DNA from: Chloroflexota bacterium | Lineage (GTDB): Bacteria > Vulcanimicrobiota > JAMCWD01 | Direction of reading: 5' to 3' | DNA length: 64,000 bases | Assembly (NCBI GenBank): GCA_023475345.1 | Contig: JAMCWD010000041.1 | Location: 39,626 to 103,625 of the forward strand | Shown here: one piece after another, positions 54,876 through 62,916 of the stretch | Numbering within the stretch: position 1 is the stretch's first letter | Layout: each line of letters begins with the position of its first letter | Program-made: the position numbers and the translations under genes | The notes under the pieces: model-generated | Databases searched by the model: none | Told to the model about the DNA's origin: nothing | The model's input: the letters and a program-made list of their open reading frames with translations, nothing else

Positions 54876-56585
54876 CTATTTTACATTGTGTGAAAGCAGC
54901 CTCTCCATAAGAGGCGCTCCCCGCTCTTCGCCCAGCGTATCTACGAACTCCTTTGCATTTTCCACCTTGATCCGTGCCGATTTAAGCTCCGTCCTTAAAA
55001 TGCGGTCGATGAATACAAACGGGATATGCGCATCGCAGTATGCGTTTTTCAGAAATTCCGGCAGAAGTTTCTGGATGTCGATGAAAGTCGGCAGAAATGT
55101 CCTGTCCCTGAAGATCTTTTTCTTTTTCGCCCAATGCCTGAATCTTCTGAAAAACTCCACCGGCTCGATTTTCAATTCGTCCAGCGCTATCTTCAGAGAG
55201 AGCGGGAAGCTCGGCAGAGAGTTGTGATAAAAGCGGACGGTTTCATAGAGAAGCCGGTGGGACATATCCGGGAGAGGAGGGTTATAAAATTCGCTGAACA
55301 ATTCGGGGAATTTACGGACCAGTTTTTTGTTGGCGGGAATATTTGCCGTGGCTCCCTTTGCAAGGCCGCTTAGAAAACCTGTCCAGACCAATTTGTCCTT
55401 GATCTTATAATACAGGGCGCTGCCGGAGACGGTGGCGAAAATATCCAGCAGGGTGAAGACCTTGAAATATTTGTTACAATCGATTGCTAATCTCAAAGTC
55501 GAATTTATATCGTCCTCGGTTTCGTCGGGGAAACCTATTGAAAAAAACGCCATCAGGAAGATGCCGTATTTTTCACACAGGGCCATAACGGACAGGATCT
55601 TTTCCTTCAGTTCTTTTTTCTGCGGGCTTTTCTGAATGCGCCCCGAGCAGGTTTCTATCCCGACGGCTATGCTGGTACAACCGTGTTCTTTCATGGTTGC
55701 TATCAATTCTTCGTCGAGGTACTGGGGGGGAGCCATACAATTCCAGCTTATATCGAGCTTATTTTTCCTGATGTGCTCGCATATCTTCAGGACATGTTCT
55801 CTCTTTGCAAAGATGTGTGTAAGCCCCATGCTGAAGCGGTAAACGCCATAGCGCTCGTTCAGCATGAGCATTTCTTCCATGATCTTGCCGGGGCTTTTGA
55901 GTCTGTAGGATTTTTTATAAACCCGGGGCGACGAGCAATATTTGCAGTCGAAAGGGCATCCGCGACCCGTATTGGTATATATCTGGCGCTGGTAGAAATC
56001 CTTCCACCCTGTGAGCTGGTTTTCATAATGGCTGTATGCGGGCAGGGGCAGAAGGTCGAGATCCTGCGGGAATACTGCGTCCGGGTTTTCTATAACTCTG
56101 CCGTTTTTGCGGAACGTCAGCCCCCTGACGCCCTTCAGGCTTCCGCCTTTTTCCAGGGCGTTGACAAGTTCGAGCAGTGAATATTCGGCTTCTCCCCGCA
56201 GGACGAAATCGATAAACGGAAAGGCATCGAGAGTTTCGCGTCCCAGGCACGTAACCTTGAGGCCGCCCAGGATGATGGGAGTATTCGGCAGGATTTTCTT
56301 TACGGCTTTTGCGATGTTGATCGCGGTAGGGAAACTGTCGGAGCGAGTGTTTATGCCGATAAGTCCTGCGCCTGTCGTTGCCGCCCTGCGTGCGGTCTTT
56401 CCGAAAATTCTCCCGTCAACTTTCCATCCTTCTTCCATGATGAGAAGGTTGAGATCGACTATTTCCACTTCGTGGCCGTTTGCTTCGAGTACCGCCGCAA
56501 GATAAATAAGACCTGCCTGTATTTCAGCGCGGAGGAAATCTTTGAAGCCGGGATTCACATTTGTGTTTACAAGGCAAACTTTCAT
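54876..56585 (-). CDS. B12-type radical SAM protein E
   Basis: A 569-residue paralogue, first gene of the cluster in transcription order. Radical SAM motif C210-x3-C214-x2-C217 (GRGCPFDCKYC). The B12-type domain has IILGGLKVTCLGRETL, so the His found in C and D (GGGHVT, GGFHVT) is Lys here, which may change substrate or cofactor handling. Barrel and C-terminal helical domain as in C and D (EFFRRFRHWAKKKKIFRDRTFLPTFIDI). Followed by D after 82 bp. Confidence 0.83.
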   Translation of the reverse strand: MKVCLVNTNVNPGFKDFLRAEIQAGLIYLAAVLEANGHEVEIVDLNLLIMEEGWKVDGRIFGKTARRAATTGAGLIGINTRSDSFPTAINIAKAVKKILPNTPIILGGLKVTCLGRETLDAFPFIDFVLRGEAEYSLLELVNALEKGGSLKGVRGLTFRKNGRVIENPDAVFPQDLDLLPLPAYSHYENQLTGWKDFYQRQIYTNTGRGCPFDCKYCSSPRVYKKSYRLKSPGKIMEEMLMLNERYGVYRFSMGLTHIFAKREHVLKICEHIRKNKLDISWNCMAPPQYLDEELIATMKEHGCTSIAVGIETCSGRIQKSPQKKELKEKILSVMALCEKYGIFLMAFFSIGFPDETEDDINSTLRLAIDCNKYFKVFTLLDIFATVSGSALYYKIKDKLVWTGFLSGLAKGATANIPANKKLVRKFPELFSEFYNPPLPDMSHRLLYETVRFYHNSLPSFPLSLKIALDELKIEPVEFFRRFRHWAKKKKIFRDRTFLPTFIDIQKLLPEFLKNAYCDAHIPFVFIDRILRTELKSARIKVENAKEFVDTLGEERGAPLMERLLSHNVK

Positions 56586-56596
56586 AGCCGTTCGAT

Positions 56597-56626
56597 ATTA
56601 TAGCACACGGAGCAGAATCATCTCAA
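56597..56626 (-). promoter_or_regulatory. promoter of the radical SAM E-D-C genes
   Basis: On the minus strand TTGAGA (56626-56621), 18 bases, TATAAT (56602-56597), about 11 bases before the start codon of protein E. The short leader leaves little room for a ribosome site, so the true start of transcription or translation may be slightly different. Confidence 0.6.
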
Positions 56627-56729
56627 ATCGTTTTTTTGTAGCGAAGGCGGACAGTTGTACCGCGAAAAAGTAAATTCAGGCGTAATATCAAATTTCGGGG
56701 GCTAAAAATGTCATGGAGGGGCAATTCAC

Positions 56730-57872
56730 TTATTCAATCTCTCTTTCCATAATAGCCAACTTATCTGCGGTATCAAATTGGGTGATTGTAGTATAAATTT
56801 TAATTGCTGAAATTAAGCATTCTCTAAGCGAGGGTGAAAAGGAGTTTTTAAATAGAGATAGAGTTTCCTTGGCCTGCTTACGAGTGGTTTCTCCTGCGGT
56901 CCAGAAATGAGCCAGAAGTCCAAGAAGATCTACATTTTTATCGGCAGTTACAGGCAAATTTTGCTCAGCCAGAGCTTCAAGTTTACTGAGAGCGGCGGCG
57001 GCAATTAGATATTTCTTAGAATCCAGTGCTAATGAACCCAACAAAGAGATGGTCTGGATAGCTTGTTCAAGCTTCACATCCCCCAATTCGCTGGCTCGTT
57101 TAATCACCTCAAGAAAAGTAATCATTGTAGAATCGGAGCATAATTTAATAGTGGCAATTCCTAAGCGTTCCAGGGTTCTAAGAGTCAATTCTGTATCAGA
57201 AGATGAGAGGAGGTTACGGTTTTCCAGATGAAGCAATATATCTTTAAGAACCTCGGCAGCCTGGCAAAAATTGCTGTCATTTCCTTTGTTTTCCCCGTCT
57301 ATCAGGATCTCTTCAATGCCCATAACCAGTTGTTCAAGACCTGCGCCTCTGTATTTATCGGATTCCTGTAACTTTTTAGCAAGATTACCAAAAGCGTTGA
57401 TAGATAATCCTTTATCATAGCCGGTTTCTCCCCGCTTTCCAAGATAGATGATATCATTAAGCGATTTTTCTTCGAGAAAACCCTTATGAAGAATCGTCCT
57501 GGCCGATTCGTTTTCCAGACGTTGAACTATTTTTTCTCTTGGATGTTGAAGTTCTCTGAATCCTAAAACCCAAAAAATGATTAGTAATATGAAAATTATT
57601 GTCATTCCAAATGCTGAAATCAAGTGTTGCGTTTGAGAAACTGGTTTTTCCTGCGTGGGATGGAAGAGCCAGATAAAACAAATGACAACTAAAACCAAGG
57701 CAGCCATAGGAATATAATAGAACCATAATTTTTGACGACTATGTATATAGCACTGCAGATCCTCCGGCACAGTAGTCTGCAAGGCAAAAGTAGCGCCCAA
57801 CATAAAGATCAAAAGGGGAATTAGGATCGCAATGTATGCACTAGCCCATCCTTCTGTTAATCCGGGATACAT
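56730..57872 (-). CDS. membrane protein with helical-repeat cytoplasmic domain
   Basis: A 380-residue protein that I do not recognise. Three membrane segments lie at about residues 12-32 (AYIAILIPLLIFMLGATFAL), 50-69 (FYYIPMAALVLVVICFIWLF) and 84-105 (LISAFGMTIIFILLIIFWVLGF). The remaining 270 residues are helical, with HEAT/ARM-like pairs (ELTLRTLERLGIATIKLCSD, LEQAIQTISLLGSLALDSKK). It begins 4 bp after the receiver gene, so it belongs with the kinase-receiver pair and may be their membrane output or sensor. Base composition is more AT-rich than the radical SAM cluster. Confidence 0.6.
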   Translation of the reverse strand: MYPGLTEGWASAYIAILIPLLIFMLGATFALQTTVPEDLQCYIHSRQKLWFYYIPMAALVLVVICFIWLFHPTQEKPVSQTQHLISAFGMTIIFILLIIFWVLGFRELQHPREKIVQRLENESARTILHKGFLEEKSLNDIIYLGKRGETGYDKGLSINAFGNLAKKLQESDKYRGAGLEQLVMGIEEILIDGENKGNDSNFCQAAEVLKDILLHLENRNLLSSSDTELTLRTLERLGIATIKLCSDSTMITFLEVIKRASELGDVKLEQAIQTISLLGSLALDSKKYLIAAAALSKLEALAEQNLPVTADKNVDLLGLLAHFWTAGETTRKQAKETLSLFKNSFSPSLRECLISAIKIYTTITQFDTADKLAIMEREIE

Positions 57873-57876
57873 AATA

Positions 57877-58374
57877 CTAAATCTTCTCCGTCATAGAAAT
57901 GCCTTGCTGTTGTAAAATTTTATCAAGGAGTTCCAGAAGAATAGTTTTGGGGAGCCCGGTAGTCTTTTGTTGGAAGACCCGGATGTTCATTTCTTTCAAA
58001 TCTTTTAATTCCTCCGAACTCTCAACTGAAAAAACCCCGATCCTGTTAGCTTCAAGCCACCCCGGGATATTTTCTATTTTGACTTTCGCCTTTTCATGTC
58101 CCAGGAGACTATAAAGAAGATGTAACCCCAATCTGGCGAAGTCTTTATGACCACCGCTCTGGTTAAAGAGTTCAATCCATTCTTCTTTTTTTCCAGGAGG
58201 TATCCTTATGTCCGCAATTATCGCCTGAAATTCCGATTTCATAATCTGGTCAATACCGTCTGATACATCCTGGGCTGCAACAAAATCATATCTCCTGCTG
58301 GTATAGATCGGACCATACAACTTGTTAAGATCTGTAGAATATTGATCTTCAATCCAAAGAACTTTATATTTCAC
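57877..58374 (-). CDS. response-regulator receiver-like protein
   Basis: A 165-residue single-domain protein. VLWIEDQYSTDL provides the acidic pair, AIIADIRIPPGKKEEW the phospho-acceptor Asp, and FSVESSEELKDLK and IRVFQQKTTG the conserved Ser/Thr and Lys positions. No DNA-binding domain. The start is GTG 58374, overlapping the kinase stop (GTGA), so kinase and receiver are coupled. Output is probably by protein contact, perhaps with the adjacent membrane protein. Confidence 0.75.
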   Translation of the reverse strand: MKYKVLWIEDQYSTDLNKLYGPIYTSRRYDFVAAQDVSDGIDQIMKSEFQAIIADIRIPPGKKEEWIELFNQSGGHKDFARLGLHLLYSLLGHEKAKVKIENIPGWLEANRIGVFSVESSEELKDLKEMNIRVFQQKTTGLPKTILLELLDKILQQQGISMTEKI

Positions 58375-58799
58375 AACTGTTTTCCTCCTCTTTTTGGGGG
58401 TAATGGGAGTTTCAGAATCGCCGTCGTAATGAATGGATTTTTTAAATAGTCATCTTCCCTTCCGCCAGGGGAGACAGGGCGACTGCTTATAACCACATCA
58501 CCACCATGACGCCTGGCAATCCTCCTGGCATCAGAAAGACCAACTCCTGTACCTGTTCTCCCACGATCATGAGATAATCTGCCTCTGACTCCGATTTCAA
58601 AAATTATCTCGTGATCAATTTCTTCTTTGGTTATGGGTACCCCAAAATTCTCAAACTCGATCCAGACCTCTTTGTCAACGATCTTTGAACGAATGGTTAC
58701 CCACCTTTTTTCATCACTATCTCGATTCCAACTATATTTTATTGCATTATGGATTAAATTGCTAATTGCCCGAACAACATCTCGCTTTGCTACAAGCAC
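58371..58799 (-). pseudogene. histidine kinase ATPase domain (separated by frameshift)
   Basis: A 142-residue ORF with the HATPase_c domain: N box AISNLIHNAIKYSW, GRTGTGVGLSDARRIARRHGGDV (G2 box) and a C-terminal strand. The frame stays open upstream of GTG 58799 as RYKQEDETKVLVAKRD, which continues directly from the dimerisation part that ends in the other frame at MGVKVEI (58819). A one-base shift near 58820-58826 therefore splits one kinase gene. Expression as a free ATPase domain from the GGAGG site at about 58811 is conceivable. Confidence 0.72.
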
Positions 58800-58818
58800 T
58801 TTCGTTTCATCCTCCTGT

Positions 58819-59727
58819 TTATATCTCTACTTTTACTCCCATATTTCCTCTGTAATTTGCTATGTTTGTTAAGGAACCACTGATTAACTCTCCGATAGTA
58901 AAATAGCTTGAAGGCGTCTTCTTTGGTTCATGCAGTGTGATATATTCTCGTACGGATCGAACCTCGTAGTCCATTTCTATAGTTGCATCCTTCAGATGAC
59001 GAAGTCCGATTAAACTGGTGATTCGTTTCAACTCTTCCGCTTTCTTCTCTGTATCTCGTATCAACGTTCCTGGATGTGACCCCTGTCTGATATGCTTACA
59101 TAAATCGATAACATCACAGGCAACCTCTTCCAAAGCCGAGGGACGAAACTCTATTGCTGGAATTTTATCTCTGTAATTTTGTAAAAGTTCTAATAATTCT
59201 TTCAGGGCTTTGATATTACTGGAAGAAAAGACAGCCTCCTTTTCTGGAGAATCCACCCAATTGATCAAATTAGTTAAAGAGGTTACCAGTTCAGACGCCG
59301 GTTGCTCCAGGGTATTATCTGCAAGTTCTACGGGTAAAAACCCCTGTGGAAAAGGATCATTATCAAGCGCTGATATAGCAGAATTTATGTTTTGTTCTAC
59401 ACTGGAAAGAGCAGATGAGAAGCTATGAAGAATTCCTCCGAAGTTTGCGGTAAAGTCATTTACCCTTTCCTTAAACTCTACTTCCTCGGTGTTATCTTCC
59501 AGTAGCCTTTTCAGACGGCGTATTTCTTCATCCTGGGGCTTCAGACATCCCTTCCCCGAAAATGCGTTCTCCGGGTCTTCGCGAAACTTCTGTCTCCATG
59601 TGTAAATCAGATTTTCGTGAATTCCCAAGTCGCGTGCAAGCTGAGCGATGCTCCTGTCTTCCTCCGTTACGAGCCTCACTACTTCTTTCTTGAACGCCTT
59701 GTCGTACTGCCTTCTTGATGATCCCAT
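58819..59727 (-). pseudogene. IS3-type OrfA N-terminus fused to histidine-kinase helical region
   Basis: From ATG 59727 (AGGAGGTGT site) the first 80 or so residues are an IS3-family OrfA HTH: RRQYDKAFKKEVVRLVTEED, IAQLARDLGIHENLIYTWRQKF, KGCLKPQDEEIRRLKRLLED. The sequence then leaves the OrfA pattern and continues in frame as FKERVNDFTANFGGILHSFSS and a long helical region ending ATIEMDYEVRSVREYITLHE and LTNIANYRGNMGVKVEI. That region looks like a kinase dimerisation part, but I see no clear phospho-acceptor His motif. The rest of the transposase is gone. The chimera may be expressed from the IS start signals. Confidence 0.7.
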
Positions 59728-59800
59728 GCAGACACCTCCTGTTGTATTTATTTTATAACATCTTTTTTCGGTGTCCACAAAATCGGGGGAGTTACCTTCA
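59481..59800 (-). mobile_element. IS3-family remnant (left end and OrfA start)
   Basis: The minus strand from about 59797 reads GGTAACTCCCCCGATTTTGT and then GGACACC, the usual style of IS3-family terminal repeat, followed after about 40 bp by the OrfA ribosome site and start. Homology to OrfA ends near 59481. OrfB and the right end are missing. Confidence 0.65.
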
Positions 59801-60160
59801 CCCCACTTAAAATCACCTTTCCAATCTACCCTGATTATACATTAAATTAAACTCTAACTTAATTTAATATCTGTTAAAGAATTGTTAAATTTTCTAATAG
59901 AGAGAGCAGATAACCCTTCCCCGAGATACGCGATTAAACTGGATATAAGGCTTTCTAATCCACAAGTACGGGGATGTCACGAGATACCCCGCCGACCTCA
60001 CGTTTTAAAGCTCTCTGTGCTCAAACCCCGGAGCCAGAATCAAATTCCTGTCTTCAATGCCACCTGAGGCGGGAAATCGGTGCGGAGTGTAGAAATTAAC
60101 ATTCAGCCTGCGGGACCGACCGTCCCGCGCCATCTAATAAATTTAAAGCCAGGTGATGAT
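59801..60160. other. 360-bp gap before the AAA ATPase
   Basis: No gene or clear promoter found. The first 120 bp are AT-rich (between the IS remnant and about 59900), the rest GC-rich. The upstream extension of the AAA frame to 60080 lacks a ribosome site. Confidence 0.5.
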
Positions 60161-61711
60161 ATGAGCCCCTTCGAAAAAGATTTATCCCTCCTCATCCGCT
60201 CACGGTATCCCATAATTTATCTTTCGACACTTGAGGAAGACAGGAGCCTGAAAACCCTGGAAAATATAGCCCGCTCGGAAGGGAGAGAGCTCAGGACATG
60301 GCGTTGTACCTCCGGCCTTTCCGGTTCGGGCGGTGCTACCACGGATCTCCTGGCGGCGCTGGGGCAGATATCGAAGGAAGCTGCAAAGCCGTCGTTGTTC
60401 ATGTTGTATGATGTTCATCCGTACCTTGAAAACCCGATGATCCTGAGAAAACTCAGGGACCTCGCCGAACTTTTGAAGACCACCCAGAGCGCTTTATTCC
60501 TGGTGTCGCCGTCGCCTCTCGTCAAAGTTCCCGAAGAGCTTGCCGATGAAATATGGGTCGTAGATTACCCCCTCCCGGCGATTTCGGATCTTTCGGCATT
60601 GATGGACAGGACGACGTCCAACTTTTCAGACCGGGTCAGGCTGACGCCTTCAGGCAGGGAACGGCTCCTGGAATCGCTCCTCGGCCTGACCGAGAAGGCG
60701 GCGGAGAGGGTCATCCTTAAAGCTTTCCTTGCCGGCGGCGAGCTTAACGAAAACGACATTTCGCTGATACAATCCGAGAAGAAGCAGATACTGAGAAGGA
60801 CGGGCATCCTCGAATATTATACTTCAGGCGAGACTCTCGAAGATGTCGGAGGGCTGGATGTCCTGAAGAAATGGCTTAAAAAACGCGGGGACGCTTTCAG
60901 CGAAGAAGCAAGGGCATATTGCCTCCCGTCTCCGAGAGGGCTTATTCTTTTCGGAGTCCAGGGCTGCGGCAAGAGCCTTGTTGCAAAGGCCGTCGCTAAC
61001 CTGTGGAGGCTGCCGCTTTTAAGGCTCGATATCGGGAGCGTTTTCGGCGGCCTGGTGGGCGAATCGGAATCCAAAATCAGGCAGGCGATAAGTGTCGCCG
61101 AATCTCTCAGCCCGTGCATACTCTGGATTGACGAACTCGACAAGGCATTCGCGGGAGTCCGGGGATACCAGGGAGATTCGGGAACCCAGAACAGGGTTTT
61201 CGCCACCTTCATAACCTGGCTCCAGGAAAAAAAGAAGCCTGTCTTCGTGGTCGCAACGGCCAATAACCCCGGCGAGCTGCCGCCCGAACTTTTAAGGCGG
61301 GGGAGGTTCGACGAGATATTTTTCGTCGATCTTCCGGGTAAGCTTGAAATCGAAGAGATCTTCCAGGTACACCTGGCCAGGCGGCAGAGAGACCCGCTCA
61401 ATTATGACCTCAAGTCGCTCGCTAAACAATGTGAGGGCATGAGCGGGGCTGAAATCGAGCAGGTGATTATCGATGCGCTTTTCGAAGCGTTTACCGAGAA
61501 GGATACGTTGAAAGACGAACATCTGACCGCCATGATATCGGGAGATAAAAACAGGGATATCGAGCCGTTCGTTCCCCTGTCGTCGCTCATGAAGGAAGAT
61601 ATCGAAAGCCTGAGGTCGTGGGCAAGAGGCCGGGCCCGGTGGGCTTCCCGCCAGGCGCCCCCGGAAATTCCTCCGCTTCAGGCTGCCTCCGGGAGACGAA
61701 TTGAGGTATAA
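60161..61711 (+). CDS. Ycf46-like AAA ATPase
   Basis: A 516-residue AAA protein. Start ATG 60161 with AGGTGATGAT just upstream. The N-terminal 230 residues are a degenerate ATPase-like domain (LLIRSRYPIIYLSTLEEDRS, LFMLYDVHPYL, ALFLVSPSPLVKVPEELADE). The C-terminal AAA domain has Walker A GVQGCGKSLVAKAVA, Walker B CILWIDELDKAF, sensor FVVATANNP, and the Arg-finger region LLRRGRFDEIFFVDLP. This two-part layout is that of chloroplast/cyanobacterial Ycf46. It is followed by DUF1257 (Ycf35) and DUF2997 genes on the same strand, so the three probably form one functional unit of unknown role. Confidence 0.85.
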   Translation: MSPFEKDLSLLIRSRYPIIYLSTLEEDRSLKTLENIARSEGRELRTWRCTSGLSGSGGATTDLLAALGQISKEAAKPSLFMLYDVHPYLENPMILRKLRDLAELLKTTQSALFLVSPSPLVKVPEELADEIWVVDYPLPAISDLSALMDRTTSNFSDRVRLTPSGRERLLESLLGLTEKAAERVILKAFLAGGELNENDISLIQSEKKQILRRTGILEYYTSGETLEDVGGLDVLKKWLKKRGDAFSEEARAYCLPSPRGLILFGVQGCGKSLVAKAVANLWRLPLLRLDIGSVFGGLVGESESKIRQAISVAESLSPCILWIDELDKAFAGVRGYQGDSGTQNRVFATFITWLQEKKKPVFVVATANNPGELPPELLRRGRFDEIFFVDLPGKLEIEEIFQVHLARRQRDPLNYDLKSLAKQCEGMSGAEIEQVIIDALFEAFTEKDTLKDEHLTAMISGDKNRDIEPFVPLSSLMKEDIESLRSWARGRARWASRQAPPEIPPLQAASGRRIEV

Positions 61712-61757
61712 TGTTTAATAGAGGATTGTTTATAGGGCAAAGTTCGAGGTGAACTGA

Positions 61758-62168
61758 ATGTCGCATTTTACAAAGATAAAAACCAGGATACGCGACAGCG
61801 AGTTACTGGTGCGCTGCCTGGAACAGATGGGGTTCGAAGTGCAAAAGGGCCGTTCGAAGGTAAGAGGTTTTTCAGGCGCTCAAGATGTGGAATTGAAAAT
61901 CAAGATACAGGGAAACCGGGAGATAGGTTTTGTAAAGAATAACCAGGATTATTACGACATGGTGGCGGACTGGTACGGCGTTACGGGGACTTCAAGCAGA
62001 ATGTTTTCAAAAGATCTTGAAGACCGGTTCCGGGAGATGGAAAACAGCATCAGGCGAAGCTACGCCCGGGAGACAGTCCTTGAAAAGCTTGAATCTAAAG
62101 GCTTCACGGTAGTCGAGCAGAAAGAAACCGGCAAGACCGTAAAGATACTTGCCCGAAGATGGGCCTGA
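61758..62168 (+). CDS. DUF1257 (Ycf35-like) protein
   Basis: A 136-residue protein with MSHFTKIKTRIRDSELLVRCLEQMGFEVQ at the start, the family signature, then VELKIKIQGNREIGFVKNNQDYYDMVADWYGV. Ycf35/DUF1257 proteins occur in cyanobacteria, plastids and scattered bacteria; function is unknown. Located 46 bp after the Ycf46-like gene and 13 bp before DUF2997. Confidence 0.88.
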   Translation: MSHFTKIKTRIRDSELLVRCLEQMGFEVQKGRSKVRGFSGAQDVELKIKIQGNREIGFVKNNQDYYDMVADWYGVTGTSSRMFSKDLEDRFREMENSIRRSYARETVLEKLESKGFTVVEQKETGKTVKILARRWA

Positions 62169-62181
62169 GCGAGGTTGTATC

Positions 62182-62391
62182 ATGGAAATGCAGGAAATCG
62201 AGATTTCCATAAGCGAAGAGGGGAAAGTGGAACTTCATGTAAAGGGGGTCAGAGGCCCTTCATGCGAGGACCTGACCCGCGACCTTGAAGAAGCGCTGGG
62301 CGATGTGGAGGAACGAACCCATACCGGCGAATATTACGAGAAATCTTCAATCGAACAAAACTCCGGGATACAACAAAAGCAGGGGCTTTAA
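62182..62391 (+). CDS. DUF2997 protein
   Basis: A 69-residue protein: QEIEISISEEGKVELHVKGVRGPSCEDLTRDLEEALGDVEERTHTGEYYEK. This is the DUF2997 pattern of I.I...G.v...v.G..G..C..l...le..lG.v....t.EYY. The start is ATG 62182 (GAGG site); an upstream ATG at 62149 overlaps DUF1257. It commonly accompanies DUF1257. Confidence 0.85.
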   Translation: MEMQEIEISISEEGKVELHVKGVRGPSCEDLTRDLEEALGDVEERTHTGEYYEKSSIEQNSGIQQKQGL

Positions 62392-62562
62392 ACGAGTTGT
62401 CCGGAAGCGGGCTTCCCGGAATTATCAAATTAATTTTTTTCATGCGCGTTCATAATTTGGCATGAAAATTCGGCGTCATTACTGGCGAAAAAGGGATCGC
62501 CCCATCGATTTTATAAAAGTATTGCAAAGGAAAATTTGATGTGTTAGAATAGGTACCGGTCA

Positions 62563-62656
62563 GGAGAGATGGCCGAGAGGTCGAAGGCGAACGCCTGCTA
62601 AGCGTTTGTAGGGCCATAAAGCTCTACCCTGGGTTCGAATCCCAGTCTCTCCGCCA
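62563..62656 (+). tRNA. tRNA-Ser (anticodon GCT)
   Basis: Class II tRNA: acceptor GGAGAGA/TCTCTCC, anticodon arm with GCT in CTGCTAA, long variable arm, T loop GGTTCGAATCC, discriminator G, encoded CCA. Reads AGC/AGU. Confidence 0.95.
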
Positions 62657-62684
62657 GGGAAACAATAAATCTTTCATATAGGGT

Positions 62685-62761
62685 GCGCCCGTAGCTCAAT
62701 TGGATCGAGCAACAGACTACGAATCTGGAGGTTGGAGGTTCGAATCCTCTCGGGCGCGCCA
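62685..62761 (+). tRNA. tRNA-Arg (anticodon ACG)
   Basis: Acceptor GCGCCCG/CGGGCGC, anticodon stem CAGA/TCTG with loop CTACGAA giving ACG, T loop TTCGAAT, CCA encoded. A34 of this tRNA is the known substrate of TadA, whose gene lies 155 bp downstream. Reads CGU/CGC/CGA after deamination to inosine. Confidence 0.95.
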
Positions 62762-62780
62762 GGACGGGAAAATTCAGGAT

Positions 62781-62857
62781 GCGCCCGTAACTCAATTGGT
62801 TAGAGTGTCGGACTCCGAAGCCGGAAGTTGGAGGTTCAAGTCCTCTCGGGCGCGCCA
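62781..62857 (+). tRNA. tRNA-Arg (anticodon CCG)
   Basis: Acceptor and T arm are almost identical to the preceding tRNA-Arg. The anticodon loop is CTCCGAA (CCG), reads CGG. The anticodon stem TCGGA/GCCGG has an A-G mismatch next to the loop. CCA encoded. Probably arose by tandem duplication with anticodon-arm change. Confidence 0.9.
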
Positions 62858-62916
62858 CTCTTAAATGCCGGGCGGGGCCTCTGCCCTGCCTTAAATCTTC
62901 CAGGGGGAGCCTTGCC

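Noticed and set aside
42727..56585. Lasso-peptide cluster
   Set aside because: The YxxP leader and kinase homologue suggested it, but there is no asparagine-synthetase-like cyclase or transglutaminase-like protease, and the core lacks the Gly/Ala1 to Asp/Glu7-9 ring pattern.
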